Notes under the pieces: model-generated | Told to the model about the DNA's origin: nothing | Databases searched by the model: none | What the model saw: only the letters and a program-made list of their open reading frames with translations | Source: Toxorhynchites rutilus septentrionalis | Taxonomy: Eukaryota > Arthropoda > Insecta > Diptera > Culicidae | Direction: 5' to 3' | Length of the DNA: 64,000 nt | NCBI RefSeq assembly: GCF_029784135.1 | Contig: NC_073744.1 | Span: forward strand, 17,331,441-17,395,440 | Program-made: the position numbers and the translations under genes | Shown: positions 30,590-42,455 of the stretch, in pieces | Layout of the letters: each line of letters begins with the position of its first letter | Numbering within the stretch: the stretch's first letter is position 1

Positions 30590-31130
30590 ATTAGGGTGGT
30601 CCGAAAAATCAACTTTTCCCCCCCCCTTTTTTTTTTCTAAAAATGACTTTTTCCAAAAACATGTGAACTACTGAGCCGATTTTGATGGTCGACATATCAA
30701 ATCAAAGCTAATTAGCTAGTCTTTCTTTAATTTTACGCTTGCAAAAATTTTAAATTTATTTTGTCATTATTGATTGTATTTGTATTTTTATAGTTTTCAT
30801 GTTCTCGGGACCAATGGCGCTATATATTTTTTTCTTGAAAGCTGAGGTTTTTTTCACATAACATATTCTAATTTCAGAGAGGTGTCTTTTTTCGTTTATG
30901 AATTATGATTTTTGAAAATTAACATGTTTTCAGTTTTCTTCCAATATTCCTATGTGACTGTACTACATCTATGCAACTAGAATCCAATTGTTACGCAATT
31001 GTGGTATTTTTTCAAAGAAAACCTACTTTTTGCTTCAAATTGATATGTTGATCATTTGAATCGGTCCAGTATTTCAAATGTTATAATTTTTTTAAAAAAG
31101 GGGAAACATAATTTTTCGTACCATCAATTA
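30590..31130. mobile_element. Fold-back repeat, partial copy
   Basis: It has the same inner inverted pair as 1490-2170: AGGGTGGTCCGAAAAATCAA and GAACTACTGAGCCGATTTTG on the left, and the inverted form with GATCATTTGAATCGGTCCAG near 31050-31070. No coding sequence. Confidence 0.5.
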
Positions 31131-31898
31131 ACTTTGAAAAATCACAACTTAAGAACAAAAAATAACACCTTCCTGATATATTTTGGATATGTTATGTAAA
31201 AAATCAAGAAAAAAATATAAAAAAGCTAGCTGACTCGTTCTGCCGAATGAATTATTTATAGTGAATATTTTGGCGATTGAATAAACAATAACTTATATAT
31301 TGTAAGTATGTTTGAATGGTTTCACGTTTTTGATCCTTTCGTCGATAAAGATCAAACGAATATGTGGCGATAAGAGCTATGACATACAGAGGAATTGGGC
31401 ACTTTAGACGATTACCGCCGACAACAATAAAAAATCAAATAATTCAAATCATCTTATTTCAATGTATTTTATTTACGTAACCGATGTGTTTGATGTAAAT
31501 TGTGAATATGTAAATAAGTAAAAAATGAATAATGTTAATAAGTAAAATGTGAAATGAAAGAAAGTAATATATTTTTGTCTTTAAAATGAAATAAAGAAAA
31601 TCAATATTAATTTTGTTCAATTGCGGTCTCGTTAGTGAAAATTAGATTTTCTAATTGAACAGCCAAATTCATGACTGTTGAGTCCCGTTCATGGATTGTG
31701 AAACCAAAGATATGACAGATAACTTCATTGTTGCTGATATACCGGTCAATTTGTTGGCGCATTATTTCGTCGTTGTTATTCAAACAAGAAGTAGTTACAT
31801 CGATATTCTAAATTTGAAACACAGCCATTCTTCTTTTCCATATTCACGGACTTTAATGTGTATTTACTACTTTTCGCCGAACAGTGGAACTTATTAAT

Positions 31899-32285
31899 AT
31901 GAGCAGCTGTTCAGCTGAGGCGAATATAGTAGTACCCAACGATTTGCAGTCCGTCAACGTCTGCGTTACTGATAGTTGTCAATGGTCCCAGAGTAATGGG
32001 AGCATGGAGGCGCATGCAACAAAAGCTCACAACAGCACTTAACGGGTGGCAGAGAATAACGTTTGATGAACTCATGCGGCCGGTACTAGGCAACGTAGCA
32101 CCAGAACAAAAAAATGAAATTTTAACGCTTTTTATCAAATACACAAATTATATTCATAATAATCATGAAATTGATGTCAACGAACTGGAATACTATTTGA
32201 GTTTAAATAACTAATCATGTAAAAAAATCTGTGATGTAAATACTGCTAATAAATAAACTATTTTTTTTTAATTAAAAAAAAAAAA
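31899..32285 (+). pseudogene. Processed-transcript-like insertion, product unknown
   Basis: Plus-strand open sequence begins with an ATG at 31899 (MSSCSAEANIVVPNDLQSV). After about 46 codons it shifts to another frame that runs LNGWQRITFDELMRPVLG and VNELEYYLSLNN to a TAA at 32212. It is followed by AATAAATAAACT and an A-rich tract (about 32270-32285). A short reading frame, a poly(A) signal and an A tract suggest a reverse-transcribed mRNA inserted in a Helitron-like repeat. I do not recognise the protein. The upstream boundary and target duplication were not found, and it could instead be the 3' end of an unknown LINE. Confidence 0.4.
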
Positions 32286-32690
32286 TGGTTGTCCGTTACT
32301 TCGTTTTTATATTGGATATCAACTTCGTGATCGTGTTTTCCATCTACAACGCAAAGCGGAAAAAGCTTCATAACACCGCATGGGCCATGAACCATGTTTG
32401 TGGGAACAATAGCAAACACTAACCTATATTCCGGAATCCGATTGGTCTGAAAGCCGTCAGTAGACTGATCTAGAATTTCCGAGGGAATTACACTATCGAT
32501 TTCCATAACAATACATTGCGTTTTAGCCTCGCAATAGCAAAGGCTGTGTCGGCGTTGCTTTTGATAGCTTCTGGTAGGTGAATTGATTCGTCCCCATTCG
32601 TCCTATTCGCGTACATGTCGACCATGAATTATTGGAACAGCTTACGACATCGTAGACTGACGTTGCGCTAGCTGCCTTGAATCATCGTTC
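32286..32690 (-). pseudogene. Helitron Rep-like fragment
   Basis: On the minus strand a decayed frame reads AIARLKRN-type sequence near 32520-32540, then DQSTDGFQTNRIPEYRLVFA and NMVHGPCGVMKLFPLC. MVHGPCG is a landmark of the Helitron Rep helicase-like N-terminal domain. The segment near 32600-32690 matches the VELYAKIESERL region of the copy at 57727-58113 in a degraded form. Non-functional. Confidence 0.6.
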
Positions 32691-32720
32691 GATAATAAAA
32701 ATCCATCGAGCTCTCTTGTT

Positions 32721-33189
32721 TGTTTCGTCTCTTGTAACTAAATATTCATAAATATAAATTCGAATCATTGAATCAATACACGTGTTCTCCAGCTGATAAT
32801 TTGTCTGAATTGATGATATCCGAGCATGTGTGATCTGGAGGATTTCAATAATGCATTGTGCTTCTTCGATTAATTTTTTTTTATTTGGATATTGTGTTTA
32901 CAAAAATACTGAAATCGCGAAATGAAAATTAAAAAAACCGGGACCGGGTTAGAAGGATGAAAATTTGGGTTCCCATGTTTTTTTTTGCTGAAACCAAGTT
33001 TAAAAAAAATACTCAAAAAAGTGTATTCAATTTATTCAGAAAAATGGATTTTTTGCATAGTGTCACCCTAATCGGTATTAAATATACGGTAATCGGTATC
33101 CTAGTGATATCATTTACGACCTATTCTCATGACTAACAAACGTTTCGTGCATAATTTCATTAAAATTTCGTTTCGGAGGAGTTCGGCCA
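32721..33189. other. AT-rich spacer
   Basis: No gene. The sequence around 32815-32870 (CGAGCATGTGTGAT, then TTTCAATAAT) resembles 58310-58345, so the Helitron-like copy may extend into this stretch. Confidence 0.4.
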
Positions 33190-34042
33190 CTAACATCGTG
33201 ACATTGTGACTAACATTGACATAGAAATGAAACACAAACTCGGAAAATTCAATTCCCATATGTTTTGCATAGTGACCAGCGTTGTCCATTTGATGAGTGC
33301 GCTAACGAAATTGATCTTTGTTTGAAAGTGGAAATAAATTTCAATGTGATAAAACGCACTACTATTTCTTCTTCTATCTATATAAATAAAATAGATCGCT
33401 GAATATGTTGATAAGAGCTGTTTGCCTGCCTCCTCTGGAATGAAGAGGGGGTCTCGTAAAAATATTACACATATTTCAACCAAAAATATTCCAATCAAAC
33501 ATGACAATTGAAAATTTTCGGATTACTCAAAATGAAAAAAGGGAAAATTCGGAAAATTAAATCCCCATGTGTTCTACAATTACATAGTGACAAGCGTTGT
33601 TGGTCCATTTGATGTTTGCGCTAACGAAATATCTTTATCTTCTTCAATCTATACCAATAAAAATGGATTGCCGAATGTGTTGATTGGAGCAAAACTCGAG
33701 GAAGGAATTGTCCGGTTTAGGGCTGTCTTCATTCTATCATATTTTCTGTATCAAACATTTATTCCATGTAACGGAGAAACATGTTATTTGCAAATGGTTG
33801 AAAAATGTTGAACGAGAATTGTGTCTGAAAATAATCTGATATTATAATAATGAGTTTTGGTAGAAGTACTAGGAACTTTATAGTAAAAGGTAAATTCAAC
33901 GGGGTCGATTAGTAGATCAAACAATGAACAGTTCTGCGATTGGACCCATGAACGTGCGCTTAGTTAGAAAACGTGATTGTTTCAAGGTATTGATAACAAA
34001 AAAATAAATTTTGGGCGGGACGAAGTTTGCCGGATCAGCTAG
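33190..34042 (+). mobile_element. Helitron-like repeat, copy 4 (opposite orientation)
   Basis: This is the inverse of the copies at 7332 and 38055. It ends on the plus strand with GACGAAGTTTGCCGGATCAG then CTAG (34039-34042) followed by T. The segments around 33370-33520 and 33600-33700 are near-duplicates of each other, with shared CGAATGTGTTGAT-like sequence. Frames here are repeat sequence and carry no domain. Confidence 0.5.
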
Positions 34043-34079
34043 TTTACTATAAAAAACACAATACATTAGAAATATTGTT

Positions 34080-34510
34080 TTAAAAAATCTCGAGAATGGC
34101 TGCATTTAGAAGGAGATTGATGAAGAGCTTTTTTGTTTTAAATAATATCAGGATTCATAATTTGTGACTCAAAATGATTGTTAACACACAAAAATTACCA
34201 GTTTCGAAAATTCATAAAAAATCTACGTTCCATAAAGTTTGTCCAAAATAGTTTTATCATCTTGGATTCATTTTTTAAATTTCCTATATGGCTTCTATTT
34301 TATACAAAAAAATTATAAAAATTATTAAATTTTTTTTTGTAAATAAAAAAAGAGTACCAATTTTTTTCAGATTATATTTTTTCACGTTTTAACATCAATA
34401 CTCTCTAACTATTTCTAAAACACTATTTCGGTACGTCTCATAGTTTTTTTTTAGATATAAATTATCAAAGATTTCTCTTACTTTAGTAAGCCCTTTTCAA
34501 GAGTTATACT
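34080..34510. repeat. Dispersed AT-rich repeat, inverted relative to 44.25-44.76 kb
   Basis: CTACGTTCCATAAAGTTTGT and ATCATCTTGGATTCATTTTT here correspond, inverted, to sequence around 44550-44610. The ends TCTCGAGAATGGCTGCATTT and TCAAAGATTTCTCTTACTTT also have inverted partners near 44710 and 44340. Confidence 0.6.
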
Positions 34511-36146
34511 TGAGTAAAAAAATTGCCAATTGCTGTGGAAAACTCATATTTCCTCCAACCCCCAAACTTTCATTCGAATCAAAAATACTCATGTTTTGTC
34601 ATTTGTCGATTTCATTTGGAATTGCTGTTAGGGTTAAAATAAATGAAGTGCACGACATGAAAAGAAATTACAGTGATTGAATACTGCTTGAATACTGAAA
34701 GAAATTCACAAAAACAAGTGGACATAAGTAAAAGTATGAGTAAAAAAATGGAATGTTTATTCCCTGTTTGAAGAAAAGCTGAGATTCATTTAAAATAAGT
34801 AGATGAATTGGAAAAAATGGCATTTGATTTTTCGAAGATCGATTCTCTGGCACCGATTTAATCAGTAAGTCAATCCCTATGCCGTTTACAAAATCGTTCT
34901 TTGTCTAAGCATCGTGCAATCCTAATCAACACCACCGGAAGCTCTCAGACAAATGACTTCCTCGGATATAGAATGTGTGCCCTGATCAGTGTTGGAAAAA
35001 ATCATGTTCGCTAAGATCAAATGCATTGATTTTCGGGCTAGGTTGCATCGAAAACCTATATATTCCAAACGAAAATTAAAATGACAGATCCAGGCAACCA
35101 TTGAATATGAGCAAATGAACTTTTGTCCTTCAATATGTTTTGATGTTTATTTTTTCCACCCAGTGTCATTTTCATCTTGATTATCGGAATCGTCAGAACT
35201 GAGTTTCATCTCAGCCAAATGAATATCAGCTGTTGTTAACTTCTAACCTGAGGCTGCTGTGTGCGGTTGGGTTTTGCAGTTGCCGGATGCCGTAATCGGA
35301 AATACCTTATGAAATTCCCGATGTCGCAAATGACTTGACGGTAGCTAAAACCGTTGTACCATTCTGCATATGCCGTTGCTACCGTCTCGCCAAATAAAAT
35401 TTATTTTGAACTTAAACTCACTGCCAGAACGAATATCATTTCGGATGTGATGAATATCAATTTGTTGCTTTTGATATCCAAAGTATAAATAACAGCGAAG
35501 TTATGAACCCCACTCAATGTCGCATTCATTCATTATAGCAAATTTGCTCATGCAACAGCGATATGAACAAAATGAACTCGTTTGTTATTGTCATCAATAT
35601 AATGAGGTCAGTGTGTTTCAAGCTGAAAAAAAGTCATTTACACTGGAACAAAATCATATTCGTTTCTCGTGAATATTTGTTGATATACTAAGACACTGGC
35701 CCTGATATCAGACCAACCTTTGAATATTAGTAAACTGATGAGAAGTAAAAAATGCAGTTAAGTCGTAGTACGAATTTTAGAAATTTAGACTTTCTGAACA
35801 CAGGAATTTGCCAACCGCCCATGTCATAAATTATCCCACTTTATTTGTTTACACTTGTCAAACCGAATGCCATTACCGGCAGGAAACAACCATTTATACG
35901 ACCCGTTCGGGACACCACGTTTGCTTCGACTTGCTCGGATTTATTTCCAAGCTTAAAAGTCTCACAACAAAAATACGCAAAGATACACAAACGGGAGAAA
36001 AAAAAACCCCCAGATAAAGCCATACACAAATGCCGGATGCTTTGAAGAATGTGTAAATTAGTATAGATTAGTTTAACACTAGGCGGCAGCTTCCCACTCG
36101 CGGTGAACTGTCACACCACGGCAGAACAAACCAACGAAAATAATGG
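34511..36146. other. Spacer without recognised gene
   Basis: Nothing convincing. On the minus strand near 35150-35215 a short acidic stretch (EMKLSSDDSDNQDENDTG) could be the tail of a decayed gene, but it is too short to assign. Confidence 0.4.
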
Positions 36147-36482
36147 TTGAAAATGTTGTCAATCGAATGCCTCCAGCTTTCAGCAACTCTTCTGGTAGTG
36201 GTTATTTTCTTTTCGTTTTACTCTCTTCCCAACTGTTCTTCCAGCTTCTGGTGTCTACTCCCCCTCCCAATCCGAAGATCCACCGCGGGGCTTGGCGCGA
36301 AAGTTGTTCCTGGCGACGTGGTCATCTTCAGCAGGGCACACGGATTGTTCAAAATCGTAAACATCCACCAATTAAAGGAAAGCCCCCACAGCAGCCGATT
36401 AAATTTCGTTTTTCGCCAATTGACCGCGAAAAGAGGAACCCCCGACCCGACGATCCCCACGGGTCTGATCGACTTAAGTTAA
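36147..36482 (+). CDS. Small open frame with signal-peptide-like start, doubtful
   Basis: From the ATG at 36153 the frame begins MLSIECLQLSATLLVVVIFF, a hydrophobic stretch that could be a signal peptide or membrane anchor. About 75 residues without recognisable domain follow. The region is GC-richer than its surroundings. There is no homology I recognise and no clear splice site. It may be a first exon or a chance frame. Confidence 0.15.
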   Translation: MKMLSIECLQLSATLLVVVIFFSFYSLPNCSSSFWCLLPLPIRRSTAGLGAKVVPGDVVIFSRAHGLFKIVNIHQLKESPHSSRLNFVFRQLTAKRGTPDPTIPTGLIDLS

Positions 36483-38054
36483 GAAAGTTTTAAGTCGCTC
36501 ACGTTCTGCCGTGCGATGGGCGGCGGCGACGAAGACGGTGGCGGCGGCAGCAGCAGACGGTCCAGACACGTTTACCACTCAGCAGATTACAATAATTTAT
36601 TTGTTAAACGCTTAAACTGACATTTATACTTTCATCATTTTAAAAACACACACAAAACGAGCGCCCGCGGAAAGTAGGCTGAAAGACGACCTCTGGGATT
36701 AGGTTCCCATGCGCTCGTAGAGTCCTCCTCCGCGCCTCCTTCTTCCGGCGTACTTTGGTTCCATGCAAGCAGTGCTCTCAGGACATGCATCGGCCGAAGG
36801 CAATGTCAGCCAGTAGGCCCTGCCAAAAGAGATACTTGCCGAGCCGGTAAAAGAAAGTGTTAAATTGAAGCTGCCGACATACGAAAAAAAACAGAAAACA
36901 AAAAACATCAACAGTTCGGGAGACTAGGGATCGAGCCACCTAGAAGGTTCGATGAACACAGCGCTCACAGAATCGCTCACAGAGGGGACAATACTTTTTG
37001 TTGGGGTGACGATGGAACGATGGCACGAAGAAATTTGGGTTAAAAGTCGAGATTTTAACACCTCCGGCCACTTTTCACCTATGCGCGAACGAGATCTTGT
37101 CGGATGCGGTCGGCTCAATAAAGTTTTATTATTTTGATGAATATTAAGCGTACGCAAACAACTTTCGTTGGCGGGATGAAAGCTTTCCCATCTTTTCGCG
37201 GAATTATGTCATTTTTTTCTGGCGGAGGGCGTTTGACGTTTTTCGTGAACGATAGCTGTTGAAAAAACTTGCCACTTTGTGCAGAAAGTGGTATTTTATA
37301 GTGCGCTTCTCTTGTTGTCACTAGGCGAACTCACAGCAGACCATTAATTAGCAGTCGAACGGCTAACGTCGGGGTTCTTCTGCTCATGAAGCGGCAAGTT
37401 AACCGCAACATCCTGGTTGTTGTCAGTCGTCAGTGAGTATCAAACGACCATTTACAACGGTTTCCAAATCATTCGGCAGCTGTGAATTTTTGTTTCGTTT
37501 TTCTCTTCCGTGTGGATTAGATGTAGGAAACCATCTGATGCAATTAAACGATCTTCTTTTTCCGTTGTTGTTGTTGTGGGGGCCATCAACTACAAGCGAT
37601 GAAATTACCATTTCAGCACCGAATCGAATTATACACCTAGGAACAATTGATAGATCTCTTTGAACAATTTGGGTGTTTTTTTCTCCCTCGCCTGCCACCA
37701 TTACGAAATAAATCCACCTTAACCCCGCAATTAAATGGGAAGGTGTTATGACATTGAGAGGGCTGGTGATTCGATTTTTTTCCTTATTGTGTATGCATAT
37801 TTTATACGTATTTAATTCACGTATTTAATTCACTTTCGTTTGAGGCTCTCCCAATGTTTGAGTGGATTGTTCTCCATCTTCATAAGTACTTGATTATTAA
37901 GTTCGAAGAAGTCAGTGCAAGTCAGGGAAATTTTCTTGTTTCATAAATCCCCCGACTTGAACGTGGGTTGAACCCGAAGGTCCGCCGCAGTTATGATTTA
38001 TTTGATAATACCATAAAAGCCTCTGTTAAGTTGGTTAAAATTGTTGATTTGGAA
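36483..38054. other. Mixed-composition spacer
   Basis: No gene is recognised. A GC-rich block with CGGCGG repeats lies at 36510-36560. Open frames in several directions have no domain. Could be promoter or UTR sequence. Confidence 0.35.
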
Positions 38055-38430
38055 TGATCGCCGGTAAATTTGGTTTCAAATTTTTTTTCAAAATTTATAT
38101 TTCGTTATCACATCTACGTTTTTTCACTAAGTGCACGTTCATGGGTCCAATCGCTGAACTGCAGAACTGATTGATCTTGTAATCTACTCTTTAATATTAT
38201 TTTCTACTATAAAATTTCAGTACTTCTACCAAAACTCGACATTATAATATCAGATCATTTCAGACACAATTCTCGTGCAATATTTTTCATCTACTTGCAA
38301 ATAACATGTTTCTCTGTAACATGGAATAAATGTTTGATACAGAAAATATGGTAGAATAAAGTCAGCCCTAAATCGGCCAATTCCTTTCTCGAGTTTTGCT
38401 CTTATTAACACATTCGGTGATTCATTTTTA

Positions 38431-39702
38431 TTAGGCTGTCAAAAAAGTCCTGCAGTATTTTTTTTGAATTTTAATTTGTTCATAAAATTAGTTACAATCA
38501 TCTGTTTTAAGTCAAATATGCGCCGTTTTGTTCGATGACTTGTTCCCAACGAGATGCCAACTTCATAATACCCCTGTTATAGAAGCTCGCTTCCTTATTG
38601 GCAAAAAACTCGGAGAGCCAATTTTCACAGGCCGCTTCTGACTACCTAGCTCGTTCGCCATGGACAAAAACAGGTGGTAGTCACTTGATGCAAGGTCCGG
38701 ACTATACGGCGGATGCAAAAGAACCTCCCATCCGAGCTCCCGGAGCTTCTGGCGCGTCACCAAAGAAGTGTGTGGCCTGGCGTTGTCCTGATGGAAGACA
38801 ATGCGGCCTCTGTTTATCAAAGATGGCCTCTTCTTCATGAGTGCTACCTTCAAGCGGTCCAGTTGTTGGCAGTACAGGTCCGAATTGAGCGTTTGGCCAT
38901 AGGGAAGCAGCACATAATAGATTATTCCTTGACAATCCCACCAAACACACAGCAGAACCTTCCTGGTCGTTAATGAGGGCTTGGCCACCGTCTGAGCCGC
39001 TTCAGCGGGCTTCGACCACGACCGTTTGCGCTTCACGTTGTCGTAAGTGACCCACTTTTCATCGCCAGTCACCATCCGCTTCAGAAACGGGTCGATTTTG
39101 TTGCGATTCAGCAGCGATTCACATGCGTCGATACGGTCAAAGATGTTTTTTTGCGTTAACGTGTGTGGCACCCATACATCGAGCTTCTTCGTGAATCCAA
39201 GCTTCTTCAAATGGTTAATAACGGTTTGATGACTTATCCCCAGCTCTTGGCCGATGCTACGGCTGCTACTATGCCGGTCTTTCTCGGCTAATTCAGCGAT
39301 TTTGTCGCAATTTTCGACGACAGGCCTTCCGGAGCGTGGCGTATCTTCGACGACCTCTACACCAGAACGAAAACGTTGAAACCATCGTTGTGCGGTGGAA
39401 ATGGAAACTGTATCGGGTCCATAAACTGCACAAATTTTATTGGCAGCTTGAGATGCATTTTTGCCTTTGTCATAGTAGTACTGTAAAATATGTCGGATTT
39501 TCTCTTTATTTTACTCCATATTTGCAACACTATAACTCACGAACGACTTAACCAAACAAAACAATGTCAAGGACTATATTATAGCGCGCAAAAATACCTT
39601 TCCAACAAGCTATAGTATGACTCGATACAATGAATACAACTAGAACTACGCGCTTACAACGACACCTCGCGGAAATACCGTAGGACTTTTTTGACAGCCT
39701 AA
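38431..39702 (-). mobile_element. Mariner transposon, near full length (1272 bp)
   Basis: Terminal inverted repeats start TTAGGCTGTCAAAAAAGTCC at 38431 and end GGACTTTTTTGACAGCCTAA at 39702. The TA target duplication is at 38429-38430 and 39703-39704. Length and ends are those of a mariner-family element. It sits in a Helitron-like repeat. Confidence 0.95.
38507..39519 (-). pseudogene. Mariner transposase, inactivated
   Basis: The normal start ATG is at 39519, but codon 3 is TAA (ME*NKEKIRHILQYYYDKG). The rest of the protein is well preserved: the N-terminal helix-turn-helix region (NASQAANKICAVYG, AQRWFQRF), WVPHTL, and the three catalytic aspartates in VTGDEKWVTYDN, VFHQDNARPH and YSPDLASSDYHLF (D,D34D type). 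A frameshift near 38640 changes the C-terminus. The original frame resumes as KLASRWEQVIEQNGAYLT and ends at 38507. Total length of about 337 codons is near normal. Two lesions make it inactive. It is different from the 14.4 kb remnant, although both belong to the same MEVNKEKIR-type group. Confidence 0.92.
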
Positions 39703-39809
39703 TATTTATATAGATAGAAGAAGATATAGGAGTGCGTTTTATCACATTAAAAAAAATTCAATTGTCATGTTTGGTTGGAATATGTTAGGTTGAAATATGT
39801 GTATTATTT

Positions 39810-40650
39810 TTACGGGACCCCCTCTCCATTTCAGAGGAGAGAGGGGTGTCATACCATCGTAGAAACATTTCTCATATTCAAAAACCTTCACATGCCAAAT
39901 TTGGCTCCATTTGATTGATTATTTGTCTTTCATTTGTATGGCAGCTCCCCCTTAGAGAGGGGAGTGGAGAGTCTATCCATTATAGAAACATTTATTGCAC
40001 CCTAAAACCTCCATATGCCTAATTTGGTTTCATTTGCTTATTTAATTCTCGTGTAAGGCATAAATTTGTGTTTCACTTGTATGGCAGCCCCCCCTAAGAG
40101 AGGGGGAAGAGTATCTAACTAACGTAAAAACATTTATTGCACCCTAAAACCTTCACATGCCAAATTTGATTTCATTCGCTTGATTAATTCTCGAGTAATG
40201 CAGAAATTTGTGTTTCATTTGTATGACAACCCCCCCTTAGAGAGGGGGGTGGAGAGTCTAACCATTATTGAAACATTTATTGCACCCTAAAACCTCCATA
40301 TGCCTAATTTGGTTTCATTTGCTTGTTTAATTCCCGTGTAATGCAGAAATTTGTGATTCACTTGTATGGCAGCCCCTCTTAAGAGAGGAGAAAGAGTATC
40401 TAACTACCGTAAAAACATTTATTGCACCCTAAAACCTCCACATGCCAAGTTTGATTTCATTTGCTCGATTAATTCTTGAGTAATGCAGAAATTTGTGCTT
40501 CATTTGTATAGCAGCTCCCACTTAGAGAGGGGGTGGAGAGTCTAAACACCATAGAATCATTTATTGCACCCTTAAACCTCCATACGCCAAATTTCGTTTC
40601 AATTGCTTGATTAATTCCCGAATAATGTAGAAATTTGTGTTTAATTTGTA
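39810..40650. repeat. Tandem array, 142-144-bp unit, about 6 copies
   Basis: The landmark ATTGCACCCTAAAACCT recurs at 39993, 40135, 40279, 40421 and 40563, a period of 142-144 bp. Each unit also has a GAGAGGGGG-type block and ATGCAGAAATTTGTGTTTCA. It is the same unit as at 7651-8245. Confidence 0.88.
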
Positions 40651-40651
40651 T

Positions 40652-42455
40652 GGCATACTTGAAATATTAAAAAAAAGGGTTAGACTATTTTTTTTAAAAA
40701 GGCCAACATTTTTTTCTTGAGTTTTTACAAAAAAATATAATTCAAAAACTATAATGCCTACAAAATTTGAGTCAAACAATGGAATGTAGGAAATCATTTA
40801 TGTTTTCATTAGAAAATATCATGCAAATTTCTTAATAAATAATTCATTGAAAAAAATAATTTTGAAAATTAAAATTCATTTTTCTCGAAAACATTTTTTT
40901 TGAAATTCCGAAAAAATAGATATGAATAGCCCATAAAATTTCCAACAAGTCGTCCATACATCGAAAGATGGACACTTTTACAGCGGAAACTTTTCGAACG
41001 ACAACTTTTTCATGTTTATCTTTGAAAAATTACTAATGTAGAGACACGAATTTCGGACGTTTTTTCGATCTCCGTAAAAATAAAACAAAGCATATTTTTG
41101 CTATCCATTATATCATTATTTGTCCATCTATCTTTTAACAATAAAACAAACATTGAGCTGATGCAGTGAGGGTGTTCAGAAAAAAGTTTTGCCATGGCGT
41201 ACACGATTCCAGCCCTTCTGGTTATCTGAAACAAAAAAATCGAACTGAATTAGTGAAGATACCGCTTTCGCATGAACCTCGGACAAGTCAAAAACATCTA
41301 TTTTGACAAAATGGCGGCGGTTTGAAAAACAAAATGCGGTTCCAAACGTTTTTTCTTACGTTTCCCGATTTTTTTAAAAATAGTGAAATTTAAAAAGTAT
41401 CATTTTTTAGAAGTTCATGTGATAGAGAGATGCATGCAAATTTTATTCATGTATGTTCGAAAAATCTAGTTTCGAGAAAAATGCGTTTGAAGTTCATTGC
41501 TATGGCCGCACCAGGTTAGATACCGCATTACTAAAATGGCTCTAACTCGGTAAATAATAAGATTTTCGATAAGTCCTTTTTAGAGTATATTCTTGAATGC
41601 CTAAAGTACAGAAACATGAAGGAATTTTTTTTTGGATTTTTCTCAAATTTGTAGACTAGAATACTGCCCTTATGTTTAATTCGTAACATATGTATGTATG
41701 TATATATGTATGTATAGATTACGCGATTTACATGCTCTGCTAACTTTTTTCTCTTCAGAAACATGTGAAGAACATGTCAAACGCGAGAATTTACACACAA
41801 AAATGTAACAAGTAAAACATTATTTTTTTCAGGGGTCTCCATACTTAAATGTCCTATATTCAAAACTATAAAAGATAGAAAGTTGACGTCTTCGACGAAA
41901 GTTTATATTTTAATAAGATCTAAAACTTTGTCGAATACATTATATTGCTATCTTGACTTTGAACAAAATTAGGATTAGTTGTAATTTTTCGAAGAAAACA
42001 TGAAAAAGTGGTTGTTAGAAAAACTTTTTTCCTGTAAAAGTGCCCATCCTGCGATCTATGGACGACTTGTTGTAAATTGTAAGGGCTATTCACATTTTTT
42101 TTTTAAGAATTTTGAACAAATACGTTTTCGAGAAAAATGAATTTTTATTTAAAAAAAAATTTTTTTTCAGCGAAATTTTTTTTCAAAGAACAGTTTCAAT
42201 TTGGTATTTTTTATCAAAATTTACACAATTTCCTATATTTCATCCCTTCACCCAAATTTTATAGGTATTATAGTTTTTAAGTTATAGCTTCTTGTAAAAA
42301 TCAAGAAATTTTTTTTAATCCTTTCAAAAAAGTATTCGTTTTTGAATATTTCAAGTATGCAAAGTTGCTTAAAAGACCTATGTGTTTACACTCACAACGT
42401 TTCGATGCTATCTGAGATGGTGCTGCCAACTCCTGTGACGAGTTGGCATGAAATA
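40652..42455. mobile_element. Fold-back repeat element, copy 2
   Basis: The left end has CATACTTGAAATATT and the right end its inverse (AATATTTCAAGTATGCAAAG), continuing to GCTGCCAACTCCTGTGACGA near 42420-42440. This inverts the 1078-1120 segment (CATGCCAACTCG, GTTGGCAGCACCAT). No transposase. Inner parts hold long A/T runs. Confidence 0.55.

Larger units (their letters stand above)
31226..32720 (-). mobile_element. Helitron-like remnant, copy 3, with Rep fragments
   Basis: The CTAGCTGACTCG terminus at 31226 is followed by a body resembling 56867-57300 (for example AATAAAGAAAATCAATA, then GTCTCGTTAGTGAAA near 31600-31640). Minus-strand remnants of a Helitron Rep protein lie at 32286-32690. 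A processed-transcript-like insertion (31899-32285) lies between them. Confidence 0.5.
38055..40650 (-). mobile_element. Helitron-like repeat, copy 5, hosting a mariner
   Basis: The body at about 38100-38430 matches 7390-7640 (for example CTTCTACCAAAACTCGACAT and CAAATAACATGTTTCTCTGT). It is interrupted at the TA at 38429-38430 by a mariner and resumes at 39703 with ATTTATATAGATAGAAGAAG, followed by the 142-bp tandem array. The CTAG terminus is decayed here. Confidence 0.5.
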
